A stretch of DNA of 64,000 bases from Erythrobacter mangrovi (GTDB lineage Bacteria; Pseudomonadota; Alphaproteobacteria; Sphingomonadales; Sphingomonadaceae), in NCBI RefSeq assembly GCF_013260645.1, contig NZ_CP053921.1, forward strand, positions 2,405,289 through 2,469,288, given 5' to 3'. Position numbers and translations under genes: made by a program. Shown piece after piece: positions 9,139 to 19,800 of the stretch. Within the stretch, counting starts at the first letter, position 1. The number at the start of each line of letters is the position of its first letter. The notes beneath the pieces were generated by a model, which did not search any database, was not told the origin of the DNA, and saw only the letters and a list, made by a program, of their open reading frames with translations.

Positions 9139-9569
9139 CCGAACTGCTACTCATGTGCATGATCGCCGGACGTCGTGCCGCCCTGACGGCCGTCCGCGTC
9201 CAGTCGGTAATCGAGATCGACGAGATTACGCCGATACCGGGCACGCCCGATTTCATACTCGGGCTCACCGCACTGCGCAGCCAGGCACTGACGGTCATCG
9301 ATTCGGCACGCGCGCTGGGTCTCGAAGGACGAGGCGACGTGCGCGATCAACGTGCGGCCGTGGTCGAAGTCGACGGCCATCCCTACGCGCTGCTCGTCGA
9401 CGACGCCTATGACGTGGGCGAAGCGCTGGGTGACCCGGTCGCCGTGCCGGGCGGCTTCGGCCCCGGGTGGCAACGTGCCGCCCGCGGCATGGTCGAGACC
9501 GAGGCCGGTCCGACGCTGCTGGTCGATATCGAAGCTCTCGTTGCCGGTCCGGTCGCCAAGGCCGCTTAA
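9135..9569 (+). CDS. cheW: Chemotaxis coupling protein CheW
   Basis: SH3-like adaptor that bridges chemoreceptors and CheA at the membrane array, 144 aa. The sequence follows the CheW pattern: an opening strand, VQSVIEIDEITPIPGTPDFI, GLTALRSQALTVIDSARALG (the GL.xLRGxxxPVIDL-type motif) and a closing strand TLLVDIEALV. The start ATG overlaps the cheA stop (ATGA at 9135-9138), so the two should be made together. With cheY, cheB and cheR downstream on the same strand it forms a complete minimal pathway. CheZ, CheD and CheC are not seen in the window. Confidence 0.9.
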   Translation: MTELLLMCMIAGRRAALTAVRVQSVIEIDEITPIPGTPDFILGLTALRSQALTVIDSARALGLEGRGDVRDQRAAVVEVDGHPYALLVDDAYDVGEALGDPVAVPGGFGPGWQRAARGMVETEAGPTLLVDIEALVAGPVAKAA

Positions 9570-9624
9570 GCGAATAGTTACCCAAGGCCGCTATGCCGGA
9601 GCAACAGCTTGTGAGGTCACATAT

Positions 9625-9990
9625 ATGAAAACCTGCCTTATCGTCGACGACTCGCGCGTCATCCGGAAAGTTTCGCGGCATATCCTCGAAACGCTCGGCT
9701 TTGCCGTGGAAGAGGCGGAGAACGGCCAGGAAGGGCTCAACAAGTGCCTTGAGTCGATGCCCGACGTGGTCCTGCTCGACTGGAACATGCCGGTCATGAC
9801 CGGCATCGAATTCATCACGCACCTGCGCCAGCGCGACGGTGGCGACAAGCCGAAGGTCGTGTTCTGCACCACCGAAAACGACGTCGCACATATCCGCGAA
9901 GCGATCAGCGCCGGTGCAGACGAATATGTAATGAAGCCGTTCGATCACGAGACTCTGCAGATCAAGCTCCAGCTTGTTGGCATGGCCTGA
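9625..9990 (+). CDS. cheY: Single-domain response regulator CheY
   Basis: Stand-alone receiver domain, 121 aa, phosphorylated by CheA. Seen: acidic pair Asp8-Asp9 (VDDSR), phospho-acceptor Asp52 (LLDWNMPVMTG), a switch Thr in FCTTEN and the conserved Lys in YVMKPFD. ATG 9625 is preceded by GTGAGGT at a suitable distance and matches the usual receiver start; the frame stays open further upstream through cheW but that part is a shadow. Whether it acts on a flagellar motor, pili or another output cannot be decided because no such gene is nearby. Confidence 0.93.
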   Translation: MKTCLIVDDSRVIRKVSRHILETLGFAVEEAENGQEGLNKCLESMPDVVLLDWNMPVMTGIEFITHLRQRDGGDKPKVVFCTTENDVAHIREAISAGADEYVMKPFDHETLQIKLQLVGMA

Positions 9991-10001
9991 GGAGGCCGGG
10001 C

Positions 10002-11090
10002 ATGGGCGCGGTCCTACGCACTGAACGGGTCGACACCGTCGCCACCGGCAAGAAGGTGGTGCGCGTTCTCATTGTCGACGATTCTTTGACCGTTCGCACG
10101 GTCTTCACGCGCATGTTGCAGCGCGAGACCGACATCCGCATCGTCGCCACCGCTAATACTGCCGAACGTGGACTCGACGAACTCGCCGCGCATGAAGTCG
10201 ATGTCGTCATGCTCGACCTCGAGATGCCTGGCATGGGCGGAATCGAGGCGCTGCCGATGATCCAGAAGGCCGCGCCAAAGGCGCAGGTCCTGGTCATTTC
10301 CTCGCTGACTGCAGACGGTGCCGAACATACGGTCCAGGCCTTGTCGCTGGGCGCAGCCGATACCATGCTCAAGCCGCGCCCGGGCGGCTTCAACGATGAC
10401 TATCGTAGCACGCTGCTCGGCAAGATCCGCGCACTCGCCGGTATCGACACCTTGGCGCCTGCTGCGCCAAGCCGGATCGCCGCGACGCCGCGCCGCTCGC
10501 TCAAGCGCGCGCAGGTCGTCGCAATCGGGGCTTCGACGGGTGGAATCCATGCGCTGAACCTGTTCTTGCGCCAGGTTCCGAAGAGCTTCGATCTGCCCAT
10601 CCTGATCACTCAGCACCTGCCGGACAGCTTCATACCGGTGTTCGCCAAGCAGATGGAAATGGCCGCCAATCGACCGGCAATCCTGGCTGACGAAGGGGTG
10701 GAGATCCGTCGTGGCCACATCATCATCGCGCCCGGCCACGGGCACATGGTGGTGCGCAAGTCCGGCGGTCGCCACGTGACCGGTCTCGCCTATCACCCGG
10801 TCAAGAGCGGATGCATGCCGTCGGTAGATCCGATGTTCGAGACTCTTGCCGAGGCCTATGATGGACAAGTCGCGGCTGTCCTGCTCTCGGGCATGGGTCG
10901 TGACGGCACGGACGGGGCGCAGGCAATCGCAGCAGCTGGCGGACCGATCTTCGCTCAGAGTGCCGATACCTGCGCAGTATGGGGCATGCCTCGTGCGGTA
11001 ACCGAGATGGGCCTTGCTGTCGCCGTGCTTCCACCCGAAGAACTTGCCGAGAAAGTGCTCGCCAGCGCTGGGGCAGGCGCATGGGCGTGA
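10002..11090 (+). CDS. cheB: Chemoreceptor methylesterase/deamidase CheB
   Basis: Adaptation enzyme that removes methyl groups from receptor glutamates, 362 aa. An N-terminal receiver domain (LIVDDSLTVR; phospho-acceptor Asp in VMLDLEMPGMGG) is joined to a C-terminal esterase with catalytic Ser in AIGASTGGIHAL, His in ITQHLPDSF and Asp in LSGMGRDGTDGA. All catalytic elements look intact. It follows cheY after 11 bp with AGGAGGCC in front of the start. The last ten bases overlap the cheR start, so methylesterase and methyltransferase are translationally linked. Confidence 0.94.
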   Translation: MGAVLRTERVDTVATGKKVVRVLIVDDSLTVRTVFTRMLQRETDIRIVATANTAERGLDELAAHEVDVVMLDLEMPGMGGIEALPMIQKAAPKAQVLVISSLTADGAEHTVQALSLGAADTMLKPRPGGFNDDYRSTLLGKIRALAGIDTLAPAAPSRIAATPRRSLKRAQVVAIGASTGGIHALNLFLRQVPKSFDLPILITQHLPDSFIPVFAKQMEMAANRPAILADEGVEIRRGHIIIAPGHGHMVVRKSGGRHVTGLAYHPVKSGCMPSVDPMFETLAEAYDGQVAAVLLSGMGRDGTDGAQAIAAAGGPIFAQSADTCAVWGMPRAVTEMGLAVAVLPPEELAEKVLASAGAGAWA

Positions 11091-11944
11091 ATGACGCATC
11101 GCACAAGATCATCTCGGACCTGCTCGAGCAGCGGACCGGCCAGCAGTTGACAGAAAGCCGTCGGTGGCGTGTCTCGACCGCGTTGGCCGGCCTGTTTCGC
11201 GAATTCGGGATCGATAACGTCGAACAGTTGGCCTGCCTGCTGGAGCGTCCAGGCGAGCACCACCTAGCCACCAAGGTGGTCGAGGCTCTGCTCAACAACG
11301 AAACCTACTTCTTCCGCGACCATGTGTATTTCACCACGCTCGCGAACCAAGTCCTGCCCGACCTGGCGCGCAAGCGGCAGGGTACGAAGAAGCTCTCCAT
11401 CTGGTCGGCAGGATGCTCGACTGGCCAGGAGGCGCTGAGCATCGCCATGTTGTTTTGCGAACAGCCGGGCCGCTGGCAGGACTGGCACATCGACATCGTC
11501 GGTACCGATGTCTCGGGCAAGGCGATATCGACCGCAAAATCAGGCTGCTACACCCAGTTCGAGATCCAGCGCGGAATCTCTGTCGCGCAGATGCTGAACT
11601 TTTTCACGGAAACTCCGCGCGGGTGGCAGGCAAGCGATCGAATTTGCTCGATGACCCGCTTCCAGCAGCAGAGCATCCTGGACTTCCCTCCTTTGCCGGG
11701 GCGCTTCGACCTCGTGCTGTGCCGCAATGTGCTGCTCTATTTCGACCCTGACACACGGCGAATGGCCTTCGACCGGCTGGCGGGTGCAACAGCACCCGAC
11801 GGCTATCTGATGCTGGGCGCGGGCGAAACCGTGGTCGGCCAAACCGATCGCTTCGAGTCTTCCGAATGGGGGTCATCGATCTACCGGCCGGCATCGATCA
11901 TTGCACGCGTGGGCGATCCTCCGAAAGTGGTGGCCGGACGCTGA
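11081..11944 (+). CDS. cheR: Chemoreceptor methyltransferase CheR
   Basis: S-adenosylmethionine-dependent methyltransferase that methylates glutamates in chemoreceptor helices, 287 aa. Seen: an N-terminal helical domain, NNETYFFRD (the conserved NxTxFFR), the SAM loop IWSAGCSTGQEALSIAML, and LVLCRNVLLYF. I start at ATG 11081, inside the end of cheB, because it yields the standard CheR N-terminus; a frame open from 10979 would add 34 residues lying over cheB. No C-terminal pentapeptide tether is seen on the neighbouring receptors, so CheR probably docks on the array without one. Confidence 0.93.
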   Translation: MGVNDASHKIISDLLEQRTGQQLTESRRWRVSTALAGLFREFGIDNVEQLACLLERPGEHHLATKVVEALLNNETYFFRDHVYFTTLANQVLPDLARKRQGTKKLSIWSAGCSTGQEALSIAMLFCEQPGRWQDWHIDIVGTDVSGKAISTAKSGCYTQFEIQRGISVAQMLNFFTETPRGWQASDRICSMTRFQQQSILDFPPLPGRFDLVLCRNVLLYFDPDTRRMAFDRLAGATAPDGYLMLGAGETVVGQTDRFESSEWGSSIYRPASIIARVGDPPKVVAGR

Positions 11945-12059
11945 GACAGGCGGGCCAACCTGCTACCAAAGAGGGTAAACCGGCAGTTTACATTTCCTTA
12001 GCCAAACAACGCTAGGCTCAAGGACGAAATAAGTTTCAAGGTCGCAAACGGGGGCATAG

Positions 12060-13592
12060 GTGGTAAGCAGGTTCGATCAGGTACAGGACGACGAGAAAGC
12101 CGTCGTACTCGGCCCGATCGTCGTGCTCGCGACGATCTTCCTCGCCAGCGCTGCGCTTTCGCTCGGAAGCAGGCTGAGCGGTGTTGGACGCCCGGCTTAC
12201 ATTCTGGCCACTGGCTCCATACTCTTTGCAGCTGCCGTCGCCGTGCTGGCGGTGCGCGGCCTTCGCCACCTTCGCGATGTCAACCTCATCAGCCGAAGCG
12301 ACAGCCTGACGCAGCTGCCCAATCGCAGGGCCTTGCATCTCGATATCCAGCGGGAAGAGAAAAGGGGCGAAGAGGTTGCCCTCGCCTTGCTCGACCTGGA
12401 CGGATTCAAATTGGTCAATGACCACTATGGGCATTTCGTCGGCGATGCGGCCATCCGCGAATGCGGCCGGATCTTCGAGGAAATCACCGATGGCGAGGCA
12501 GTAGTCTATCGCCTGGGCGGCGACGAATTCGCCTTGATGATGGCAGGGCCACTTGCCGCCACGCTGCTCGAAGGGATTTGTCGCCGCATCGTCGAACGGC
12601 TGGCCAAGCCGGTCAAGGTTGACGACCGTAGGCTGACACTGGGGGCAAGCATCGGCCTTGCCCGGTCTACACCGCCGGATTTCCAGCCATCTTCCGAACT
12701 GCTGCGCCGTGCCGACGTCGCGATGTATGCGTCGAAGCGCGGTGGCAAGATGCGCTGTACATGGTTTACCGCCGCATTCGACCAGAGCCGCGAGCAGCTC
12801 AAGGAAATGGACGACGAGTTGCGTGCCGCCCTTGCCAACGGTGAGTTCCGCCTTGCCTACCAACCCTTGGTAGACAGCACCACACGAATGGTCGTCGCAG
12901 TCGAATGCCTGCTGCGCTGGGAACGCCCCGACGGAAAGCCCGTCGGCCCGCACATCTTCATCCCAGTTGCGGAAGAAAGCGGCCTGATCAATGCGATTGG
13001 CCTTTGGGTCCTTCGCCAGGCGTGCTGCGATGCGCTGGTGTGGCCGGACATTACGCTGTCGGTGAACATTTCCGCGGCCCAGCTGCGCAATCCTGAGTTC
13101 CCGATCCAGCTTGGTCATATCCTCGAGGAAACCGGCTTCGACCCGGAGCGACTTGAACTGGAAATCACGGAGACCTGCCTGGTGCTCGACCCGATCGTCG
13201 CCGAGCGCAGCCTCTCTGTTATCCGCGGCTTCGGGGTCAAGATCTCGCTCGACGATTTCGGCACAGGCTATGCCTCCATCGGATTCCTGCGCCAGTTCCG
13301 CTTCGAGAAGCTAAAACTCGACCGCAGTCTCGTCGTGCAGGCAGGCGAGGACGATGGCAGCCGGGCAATGATGCTGTCGTCGATCACTGTCGCCCGGGCG
13401 ATGAAGATGGGCGTAACCGCCGAAGGCGTCGAAACCCAGGAACAAGCTGACATGGTCCGCGCCGCCGGCTGCGACCAGATCCAGGGTTGGCTCTACTTCA
13501 AAGCCATGCCCGCAGAAGAGATTCCGCAACATCTAGGCCACCCCGTGGGGGTCGCCACCGTTACGCCTGCAAAGGATTCAAAGGCCGCATGA
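12060..13592 (+). CDS. Membrane GGDEF-EAL cyclic-di-GMP protein
   Basis: Composite diguanylate cyclase/phosphodiesterase, 510 aa, starting at GTG. Two N-terminal hydrophobic helices (about 16-38 and 44-65) anchor it without a recognisable sensor domain. The GGDEF domain has [15 protein letters not shown] and an intact YRLGGDEFA; no clear RxxD inhibitory site lies before it. The EAL motif reads ECL, a tolerated variant, and the rest of the EAL site looks complete ([42 protein letters not shown]). Both activities are therefore possible. Its stop overlaps the start of the next chemoreceptor (ATGA), which links c-di-GMP turnover to this che operon; a PilZ protein is encoded about 8 kb on. Confidence 0.92.
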   Translation: MVSRFDQVQDDEKAVVLGPIVVLATIFLASAALSLGSRLSGVGRPAYILATGSILFAAAVAVLAVRGLRHLRDVNLISRSDSLTQLPNRRALHLDIQREEKRGEEVALALLDLDGFKLVNDHYGHFVGDAAIRECGRIFEEITDGEAVVYRLGGDEFALMMAGPLAATLLEGICRRIVERLAKPVKVDDRRLTLGASIGLARSTPPDFQPSSELLRRADVAMYASKRGGKMRCTWFTAAFDQSREQLKEMDDELRAALANGEFRLAYQPLVDSTTRMVVAVECLLRWERPDGKPVGPHIFIPVAEESGLINAIGLWVLRQACCDALVWPDITLSVNISAAQLRNPEFPIQLGHILEETGFDPERLELEITETCLVLDPIVAERSLSVIRGFGVKISLDDFGTGYASIGFLRQFRFEKLKLDRSLVVQAGEDDGSRAMMLSSITVARAMKMGVTAEGVETQEQADMVRAAGCDQIQGWLYFKAMPAEEIPQHLGHPVGVATVTPAKDSKAA

Positions 13593-15391
13593 GTTCCCTG
13601 TCCGAAATGGTCGACGGCCTCGTCGCCGAACAAGAGATCGCGTCCGTCGAGGCCGAGCCACACCTCTATGACGATTCGTCCTTCGAACAGATTCGGACCG
13701 TCGAAGAAGACGAGGTTCCCGGAGGATTCAAGGGCTGGATCTATTCCATGTCAGTCGGCCAGAAACTGCGCTCGATCGCCATGGCCAATGTCGGTGCCGT
13801 GGCGTTGAGCGTTCTCGCCACCATCGTTGGTGGATATGTTGCCCTCGATCTCAAGCACGAACGCATGGTCCTATCGGATGCCGCCGTTCGCGCGGCTCAG
13901 TTGGTGTCCTATTCGGCCGAAGGCCGCATGTTCATCCAGCATTATGCGGTAGCGGGAGATCGCGGAGACCTGATCGCAGCGCAAGACGCTTTTCGGCAAG
14001 CAGATCGCCTGCTGACAAGGATTCAAGCCGATGCACGCGAGTTCGCGCCCGAAGCTCTGCCTGGGCTCAAAGACCTCAATTCGAGCCTCGCCAGTATGAC
14101 GTCGCGGGTCGCCGCAGCGCAGCGCTCACGCGGGACACAGGAACAATGGCAGGCCTTCTCCGACAGTTTCTATGTCGAAGGCGGTAAGTTCATCGAACAG
14201 GCGCGGACCCAACGCGAACAACTCGAGCAGATCGGCGTCGAAGCCGATGCACGCGCAGAAGTCGCGATCTCGTGGCTCTTTGCCTTCTTCTGCCTGGTCG
14301 CGGCCGTTGGTGTGCTGACTATCCTGCTCAGCACGCGCTTCCTTGCGCGGGACGTCACCGGGACGCTGCGCCGCATGACTGCCGTCGCCAGCCAGCTCGC
14401 TGCCGGCGAAAAGGATCTGCATATCCCTGCGACACGTCGCCAGGACGAGCTTGGGGAACTGGCCAGAGCGCTGGAAGTCTTCCTCCAGGCTGCCTGGCAG
14501 TTCGAGAAGATGTCGCAGGAACGCGCAGCATTGCGTGCGGAACGCGGCAAGGAAATGGTCCTGATTGCCGAAAGCTTCGAACGCACGGTGGGAGAGGTCG
14601 TCAGCGGCGTGGCCGCCGCCTCCAGCCAGTTGCAGATCACGGCGAGTTCGATGGCAGATGCCGCCGAACATGCCACCGGGCAGACCGCAGTCGTTTCCAG
14701 CTCTATGGAACAGGCCTTCGCCGGCGCTACTGCAGCGGCCGCCGCATCCGATGAATTCGCGATGTCGATCAGCGAGATCAGCCGTCAAGCTTCGCATTCC
14801 GCCGAACTGGCCCGGAAGGCGACCCAGACGGCGACCGATGCGGACCAGACGATCTCCACGCTCGCCACCTCAGCCGACCAGGTCGGCCAGATCGTCGAAC
14901 TGATTCAGTCGATCGCCAAACGCACCAACCTGCTCGCCCTCAATGCCTCGATCGAGGCGGCGCGCGGCGGAGAGGCGGGACGCGGCTTCGCGGTCGTAGC
15001 TAGCGAGGTCAAGGAGCTGGCCGCACAGACCAGCCGCGCGACTGAGGAAGTCGCCGAACAAATCCGCGCGATGCAGAATTCGACCGGTGCCAGTGTCGGT
15101 GCCCTGAGATCGATTGCCGATCAGATCCGCGAACTGGAAACCACCGCAGTTTCGATTGCTAGTGCAGTCGATCAGCAATCGGTTGCTGGTCAGGATCTCG
15201 CACGCAGCATCGATCTCGCAGCTCGATCGACCGACGAGGTTTCCGGCAGTATCGTCAAGGTGCGCGAAACTTCACTAGCGACCGGCGCAGCGGCGCACCA
15301 GGTGCTGACTTCCGCCAACGAGCTGGAAGCACAGGCCGGCACACTCCAGTCGCAGGTTGTTACCTTCTTGCGTCAGGTACGAGCGGCTTAA
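13589..15391 (+). CDS. Methyl-accepting chemotaxis protein with periplasmic domain
   Basis: Transmembrane chemoreceptor, 600 aa. It has a roughly 60-residue cytoplasmic N-terminal extension, TM1 about 61-83, a helical periplasmic region about 84-226, TM2 about 227-248, a HAMP about 249-300 and a cytoplasmic signalling hairpin about 320-600 with its tip around 442-468 ([20 protein letters not shown]). The ATG overlaps the stop of the GGDEF-EAL gene; earlier in-frame codons lie over that gene. The ligand is unknown; the periplasmic part looks like a four-helix-bundle sensor. The last 214 residues are nearly the same as those of the next gene. No CheR-tethering pentapeptide at the C-terminus. 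Confidence 0.93.
   Translation: MSSLSEMVDGLVAEQEIASVEAEPHLYDDSSFEQIRTVEEDEVPGGFKGWIYSMSVGQKLRSIAMANVGAVALSVLATIVGGYVALDLKHERMVLSDAAVRAAQLVSYSAEGRMFIQHYAVAGDRGDLIAAQDAFRQADRLLTRIQADAREFAPEALPGLKDLNSSLASMTSRVAAAQRSRGTQEQWQAFSDSFYVEGGKFIEQARTQREQLEQIGVEADARAEVAISWLFAFFCLVAAVGVLTILLSTRFLARDVTGTLRRMTAVASQLAAGEKDLHIPATRRQDELGELARALEVFLQAAWQFEKMSQERAALRAERGKEMVLIAESFERTVGEVVSGVAAASSQLQITASSMADAAEHATGQTAVVSSSMEQAFAGATAAAAASDEFAMSISEISRQASHSAELARKATQTATDADQTISTLATSADQVGQIVELIQSIAKRTNLLALNASIEAARGGEAGRGFAVVASEVKELAAQTSRATEEVAEQIRAMQNSTGASVGALRSIADQIRELETTAVSIASAVDQQSVAGQDLARSIDLAARSTDEVSGSIVKVRETSLATGAAAHQVLTSANELEAQAGTLQSQVVTFLRQVRAA
14747..15391 (+). repeat. Duplicated chemoreceptor signalling module, copy 1
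   Basis: Encodes residues 387-600 of the first receptor. Aligned without gaps to the second receptor (copy at 16170-16814), I count 27 differences in 214 residues, only about ten of them before the last 30 residues. The DNA is also similar but carries many third-position changes, so the copies are not recent. Confidence 0.85.
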
Positions 15392-15467
15392 CTGCTTCTC
15401 AAACTTTCCTTCTTACGGTTGATGATGGCTTAATGGGAAAAGCCGAAACTGGGGGAAGAACAAGGCG

Positions 15468-16814
15468 ATGAATGCTCCGAGCAGTGTAGTTGCGGACGAT
15501 CTCATCCGCGAGATCGCAACGGTGAATGTAGGCCACGTTGGTACGACAGAGGAGAGTCGCACGGCACTGGGCCGTTGGTTCATGTCGTTGACCATTGACC
15601 AGAAGGCCACCTACGCAACCGGCTTCGGCATGGTTAGCCAGGTCCTGTTGGCTGTTCTCGCCTTCTGGGGTTTTGCCGATCCCGCAAACGTCCAGTACGC
15701 GATGATCGGGATAGCGCTGCTCACGGCAAACGGCCTGCTGGGCGGCGTGTTCAGCCTGTCCTTCATCCGCAACAAGGTGATCACGCCGTTCATGCACATC
15801 GCCAACGAGATGCATCGGCTGGCGTCGGGCGCTCGTGATATCGAAGTGACCGGAACCGATCGTACCGATGAGATCGGCGATCTTGCCCGCGCGTTGGAAG
15901 TCTTCACCAAATCGGGTTTCAAACTCGACGAGCTGTTCGCCGGTCGCAAGGAAGCGGCTGAGCGGCGCAAGGCCGAGCTGCGCAAGATGGCCGATGACTT
16001 CGATTCCGGCGTAGGTGAAGTGGTCGGCAATGTCGCGGCAGCCTCCAGCCAATTGCGGTCGACCGCTTCGAGCATGGCCTCCACCGCACAGCAGGCATCG
16101 CAGCAAGCGGACCATGTGATCTCGTCGATGGAGCGTGCGTCGGAGGGTACCACCGCTGCAGCAGCCGCTTCTGACGAGTTTGCCATGTCGATCGGCGAGA
16201 TCAGCCGCCAAGCTTCGCATTCGGCGGAACTGGCCCGCAAGGCCACTGAAACCGCCGCTGGCGCGGACAAGACCATCTCCACCCTCGCCACTTCGGCGGA
16301 TCAGGTCGGACAGATTGTCGAGATGATCCAGTCGATCGCCCAACGTACCAACCTGCTCGCATTGAATGCTTCGATCGAGGCTGCGCGTGGTGGCGAGGCG
16401 GGGCGTGGTTTCGCCGTGGTCGCCAGCGAGGTCAAGGAACTGGCCGCGCAGACCAGCCGCGCGACCGAGGAAGTCGCCGAGCAGATCCGTGCAATGCAGG
16501 AATCGACCGGAGCCAGCGTGGGTGCGCTACGCTCCATCGCCGACCAGATCCGCGAGCTGGAAACCACCGCCGTTTCGATTGCCAGCGCGGTCGACCAGCA
16601 ATCGGTCGCAGGTCAGGACCTGGCGCGCAGCATCGATCTCGCCGCCCGCTCGACCGAGGAAGTGTCGGGTAGCATCGTCGAAGTTCGCGAAACCTCGCTC
16701 GCTACCGGTTCTGCTGCCAGCCAGGTGCTGAGCTCGGCCGAAGCACTTGAAATGCAGGCGGATGCGCTACGCGGCAAGGTCCAGGCCTTCCTTTCGGAAG
16801 TTCGTTCCGGCTAG
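15468..16814 (+). CDS. Methyl-accepting chemotaxis protein lacking a periplasmic sensor
   Basis: Chemoreceptor of 448 aa with a cytoplasmic N-terminus of about 50 residues, two transmembrane helices (about 52-69 and 77-100) joined by only a few residues (DPANVQ), a HAMP-like region about 100-150 and a signalling hairpin to the end. With almost no periplasmic loop it cannot bind an external ligand in the normal way; sensing through the membrane, the N-terminal tail, or cooperation with the larger receptor are possibilities. It follows the first receptor by 76 bp and is the last gene before a strong terminator hairpin. The hairpin tip and methylation helices are almost identical to those of its neighbour. 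Confidence 0.92.
   Translation: MNAPSSVVADDLIREIATVNVGHVGTTEESRTALGRWFMSLTIDQKATYATGFGMVSQVLLAVLAFWGFADPANVQYAMIGIALLTANGLLGGVFSLSFIRNKVITPFMHIANEMHRLASGARDIEVTGTDRTDEIGDLARALEVFTKSGFKLDELFAGRKEAAERRKAELRKMADDFDSGVGEVVGNVAAASSQLRSTASSMASTAQQASQQADHVISSMERASEGTTAAAAASDEFAMSIGEISRQASHSAELARKATETAAGADKTISTLATSADQVGQIVEMIQSIAQRTNLLALNASIEAARGGEAGRGFAVVASEVKELAAQTSRATEEVAEQIRAMQESTGASVGALRSIADQIRELETTAVSIASAVDQQSVAGQDLARSIDLAARSTEEVSGSIVEVRETSLATGSAASQVLSSAEALEMQADALRGKVQAFLSEVRSG
16170..16814 (+). repeat. Duplicated chemoreceptor signalling module, copy 2
   Basis: Encodes residues 235-448 of the second receptor; counterpart of 14747-15391. The two copies lie in tandem, 1423 bp apart, same orientation. 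Confidence 0.85.
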
Positions 16815-16836
16815 ACTGCCGGATGAACGGGGGGGT

Positions 16837-16865
16837 GCGGCGGTTCGCGAGCTGCGAGCCGCCGC
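16837..16865. terminator. Bidirectional terminator hairpin
   Basis: A 12-bp stem with a single wobble pair (GCGGCGGTTCGC at 16837-16848 with GCGAGCCGCCGC at 16854-16865, five-base loop) sits between the stop of the second receptor and the stop of the convergent propeller-amidohydrolase gene. There is no long T-run, so its strength is uncertain, but the position suits termination from both sides. Confidence 0.65.
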
Positions 16866-16872
16866 CTTCCGT

Positions 16873-19800
16873 TCACTCCCACCAATAGGGCTGGCGGCGA
16901 CTTGTGCCGGTTTCGACCTCATTCATGGTCCGGGCATCGTAAAGACGACCACCCAGCATCACCCGTTCGATCTTGTCCGAATTGCGAATATCGGCACTTG
17001 GATCCTCGGACAGCACCAGAAGATCGGCGAGCTTCCCCACCTCCAGGCTGCCGATATCGCGCGCCATGCCCAGTGACTGGGCGGAGACGATAGTACCCGC
17101 GCGCAGGGCTTCGACCGGCGTCATGCCACCACGTACGAAGCTCCACAGCTCCCAGTGCGATCCGATGCCCGCCTGCTGGCCATGCGCGCCGATGCTGATC
17201 TTGACCCCGCGCTGGCTGAGCTTCTTCGCCTCACGCGCTGCATCGTCATCGACGAAGGCCCATTGCGGCGCCTTCACCCGCCGCGCGGTGTCCGCGATCA
17301 GCTGGCGCGGCGGCGTGTGTGCCATCAGCGGGTTGGCGAAGACATCGGTCGCCTGACGCCAGTAGGGGTCACCCGCGAGCCCGCCGTAGGTGACCACCAG
17401 CGTCGGCGTGTTGTTGGTCTGCGAACCGCCCCAGAACTGCAGCACATCCTCGTAGAAATGCTCGACCGGGACATTGTGCTCAACCGTCGAGTTGCCGTCG
17501 GCGATCAGGTTCATGTCCATCCCGAACAGTGAGCCGCCTTCGGCAACGACCAGCATGTCTTCGGCTCGCGCCGCGGCGACCACCTGCTGGCGCTGCTCGC
17601 GACGAGGCTGGTTGTAGTTCTTTACCGAAACTCCGCCTTGCGCCTTGATCCGCCGGACATGGGCCAGTGCATCATCATAGCTGTCGATGCGCGCATAGAC
17701 GCCTGGAGCCTTGGCCCCGTAGATCACCTCGCCGGTCGAGAAAATGCGCGGTGCCAGCAGCGACCCGGCCCGTTGGCGCTCCGACGCTGCAAATATCATG
17801 CTGGCGCTCGACGACGGATCGTGGATCGTCGTGGTCCCCAGCGCGAGGTTCTGGACCAGCGACCAGTTTTGCTGCGGGACAAGATCGCCCTGCCCCTGCG
17901 CGCCATGCGCATGCGCATCGACCAGGCCCGGCATGATCACCTTGCCACTGGCATCGATCACCTTTGCCCCGGCGGGGACGGCAATTTCCGATGCCGGGCC
18001 GACCGCGGCGATCCGATCGCCTTCGATCACGATTACGCCGTTCTCGATGGCTCCGGCCTCGTCACCCGTCATGGTGAGGATCCGCGCACCGGTTAGGACC
18101 ACGGTACCGCTCGGCTTGTCTGCCGCGATGGTCCGCGCCAGAGAGACGCCGCTTACGGGCGGTTCGAACTTGGGGGCATCCTTGCCCTGCGGTGCGTTGG
18201 CGAACATCGCAGAGGTGGTCGCGCGGAACAGCGTCGGCCCCATTGACCAGGTCAGCGTGCTGCCGCCATCGGTCCAGCCGATGTAATCCGCCCCGCCCTT
18301 GCTGGCGCGGACAACGGGCAGAGCACTGGCCTTCTCGCCCAGGGTCACGGCCTGTCCGCCGGGTAGGAGCTGGGTGACGAAGACTTCGTAATTCTCGCGG
18401 AAGGCCAGCATGTCGCCACGCGGACTAACGCTATAGCCGCTGACGAGTTCACCTTCGGCATGAACCTGGCGCTTGTCGCCGTCGAGCTCGGCAGACAGCA
18501 ACTGCAACTTGCCGCCCGAGCGGCCGAGCATGAAGACGCGATCGCTTTCGGCGCCGAACTGCGGCTCTGACGTATCGCGCGCGATGAGCTGCGGCGTGCC
18601 GCCAGTGCTGGGGACGGCATAAATGCCTTCGTTCTCGGAGTATTCGGGCGAAGTGAGGTAGCCGCCCGAGCGCTTTTCAAACACGATGGTCCGGCCGTCG
18701 GGCGAGAATTGCGGAACGGCATAGTGTCCGCGCATGTCGGTCACCGCGCGGGCACTGCGCCCGGCGGCATCCGCAACCATCACTTGCCCCAAACCACCAT
18801 CGGTCCAGCGGACGAAGGTGATGCGCTTGCCGTCTCGCGACCAGCTCGGCCACAGCTCGAGTGCATCGCCACCATCAGCGAACAGCCTGCGCGGCTCGCC
18901 CCCATTCACCGGCTTGCTGTAGAGTTTGCCAAGGCTTTCAAAGACTACCGTACGGCCATCCGGCGACACGGAAGCGAAGCGGGGAATCTTTGCGGTAAAG
19001 CTTGCCTCACCCACCGCAATCACCGGGTGCGGCGCATCGGCCACGCCACGCGTGTCGTCGACGCGGAAGGGGATCACGGTCGCACCGCTGCCATCGGCGG
19101 AGATGCGCTGAATCTTGCCCCCAGCCCAGGCAACGATGCTGGCGCCGTCAGGCGTCCAGTCCATCAGCGGATAGAAGCCGTAGACCGCCCAGGTTTCCTG
19201 CATATCCAGCTCGAGGTCGCCGTAGATCATACGCTCTACGCCCGTGGCAAGGTCCTTGACCCACAGTTCGGTCTGGTCCTTGTCCCGGCGAATGAAGGCC
19301 AGCTTCTTGCCATCGGGCGAAGGCGAAGGACGCACGGCGCCGCCGAAGCCGCTGGCGACCGTGGTGACCTCGGTCGTCGCCAGGTCATAGCGCTCGATGG
19401 CAAAGGTGCCCTGCGTCGAATCCTGGGCGTATTCGAAGATCGGTCCGCTGGTGACGTTGCGGGTATAGTACACCGCATCTCCCGACGGGGCGTAGGTCGG
19501 TTCACCGAGTTCCTTCTGCAGCGCCTCGCTGGCCCGGGCGACCAGCTTGACGCCGCCACCGCCGGAAACATGGTAGAGCCATATCTCGCCCGTCCCCGCG
19601 CTGCGCTGGGTCGTGAAATGCTTCTTCGCAACGATGTAATTGCCATCGGGCGACCAGCTGGGCTGGTTGAGCAGGCGAAATTCTTCCTTGGTAACCTGGC
19701 GCTTGTCGGTACCGTCCGCGTTCATCACCCAGATATTGTCGCCGCCTGCACGGTCAGAGGTGAAGGCGATGCGCTTGCCGTCGGGCGAGAAGCGTGGCTG

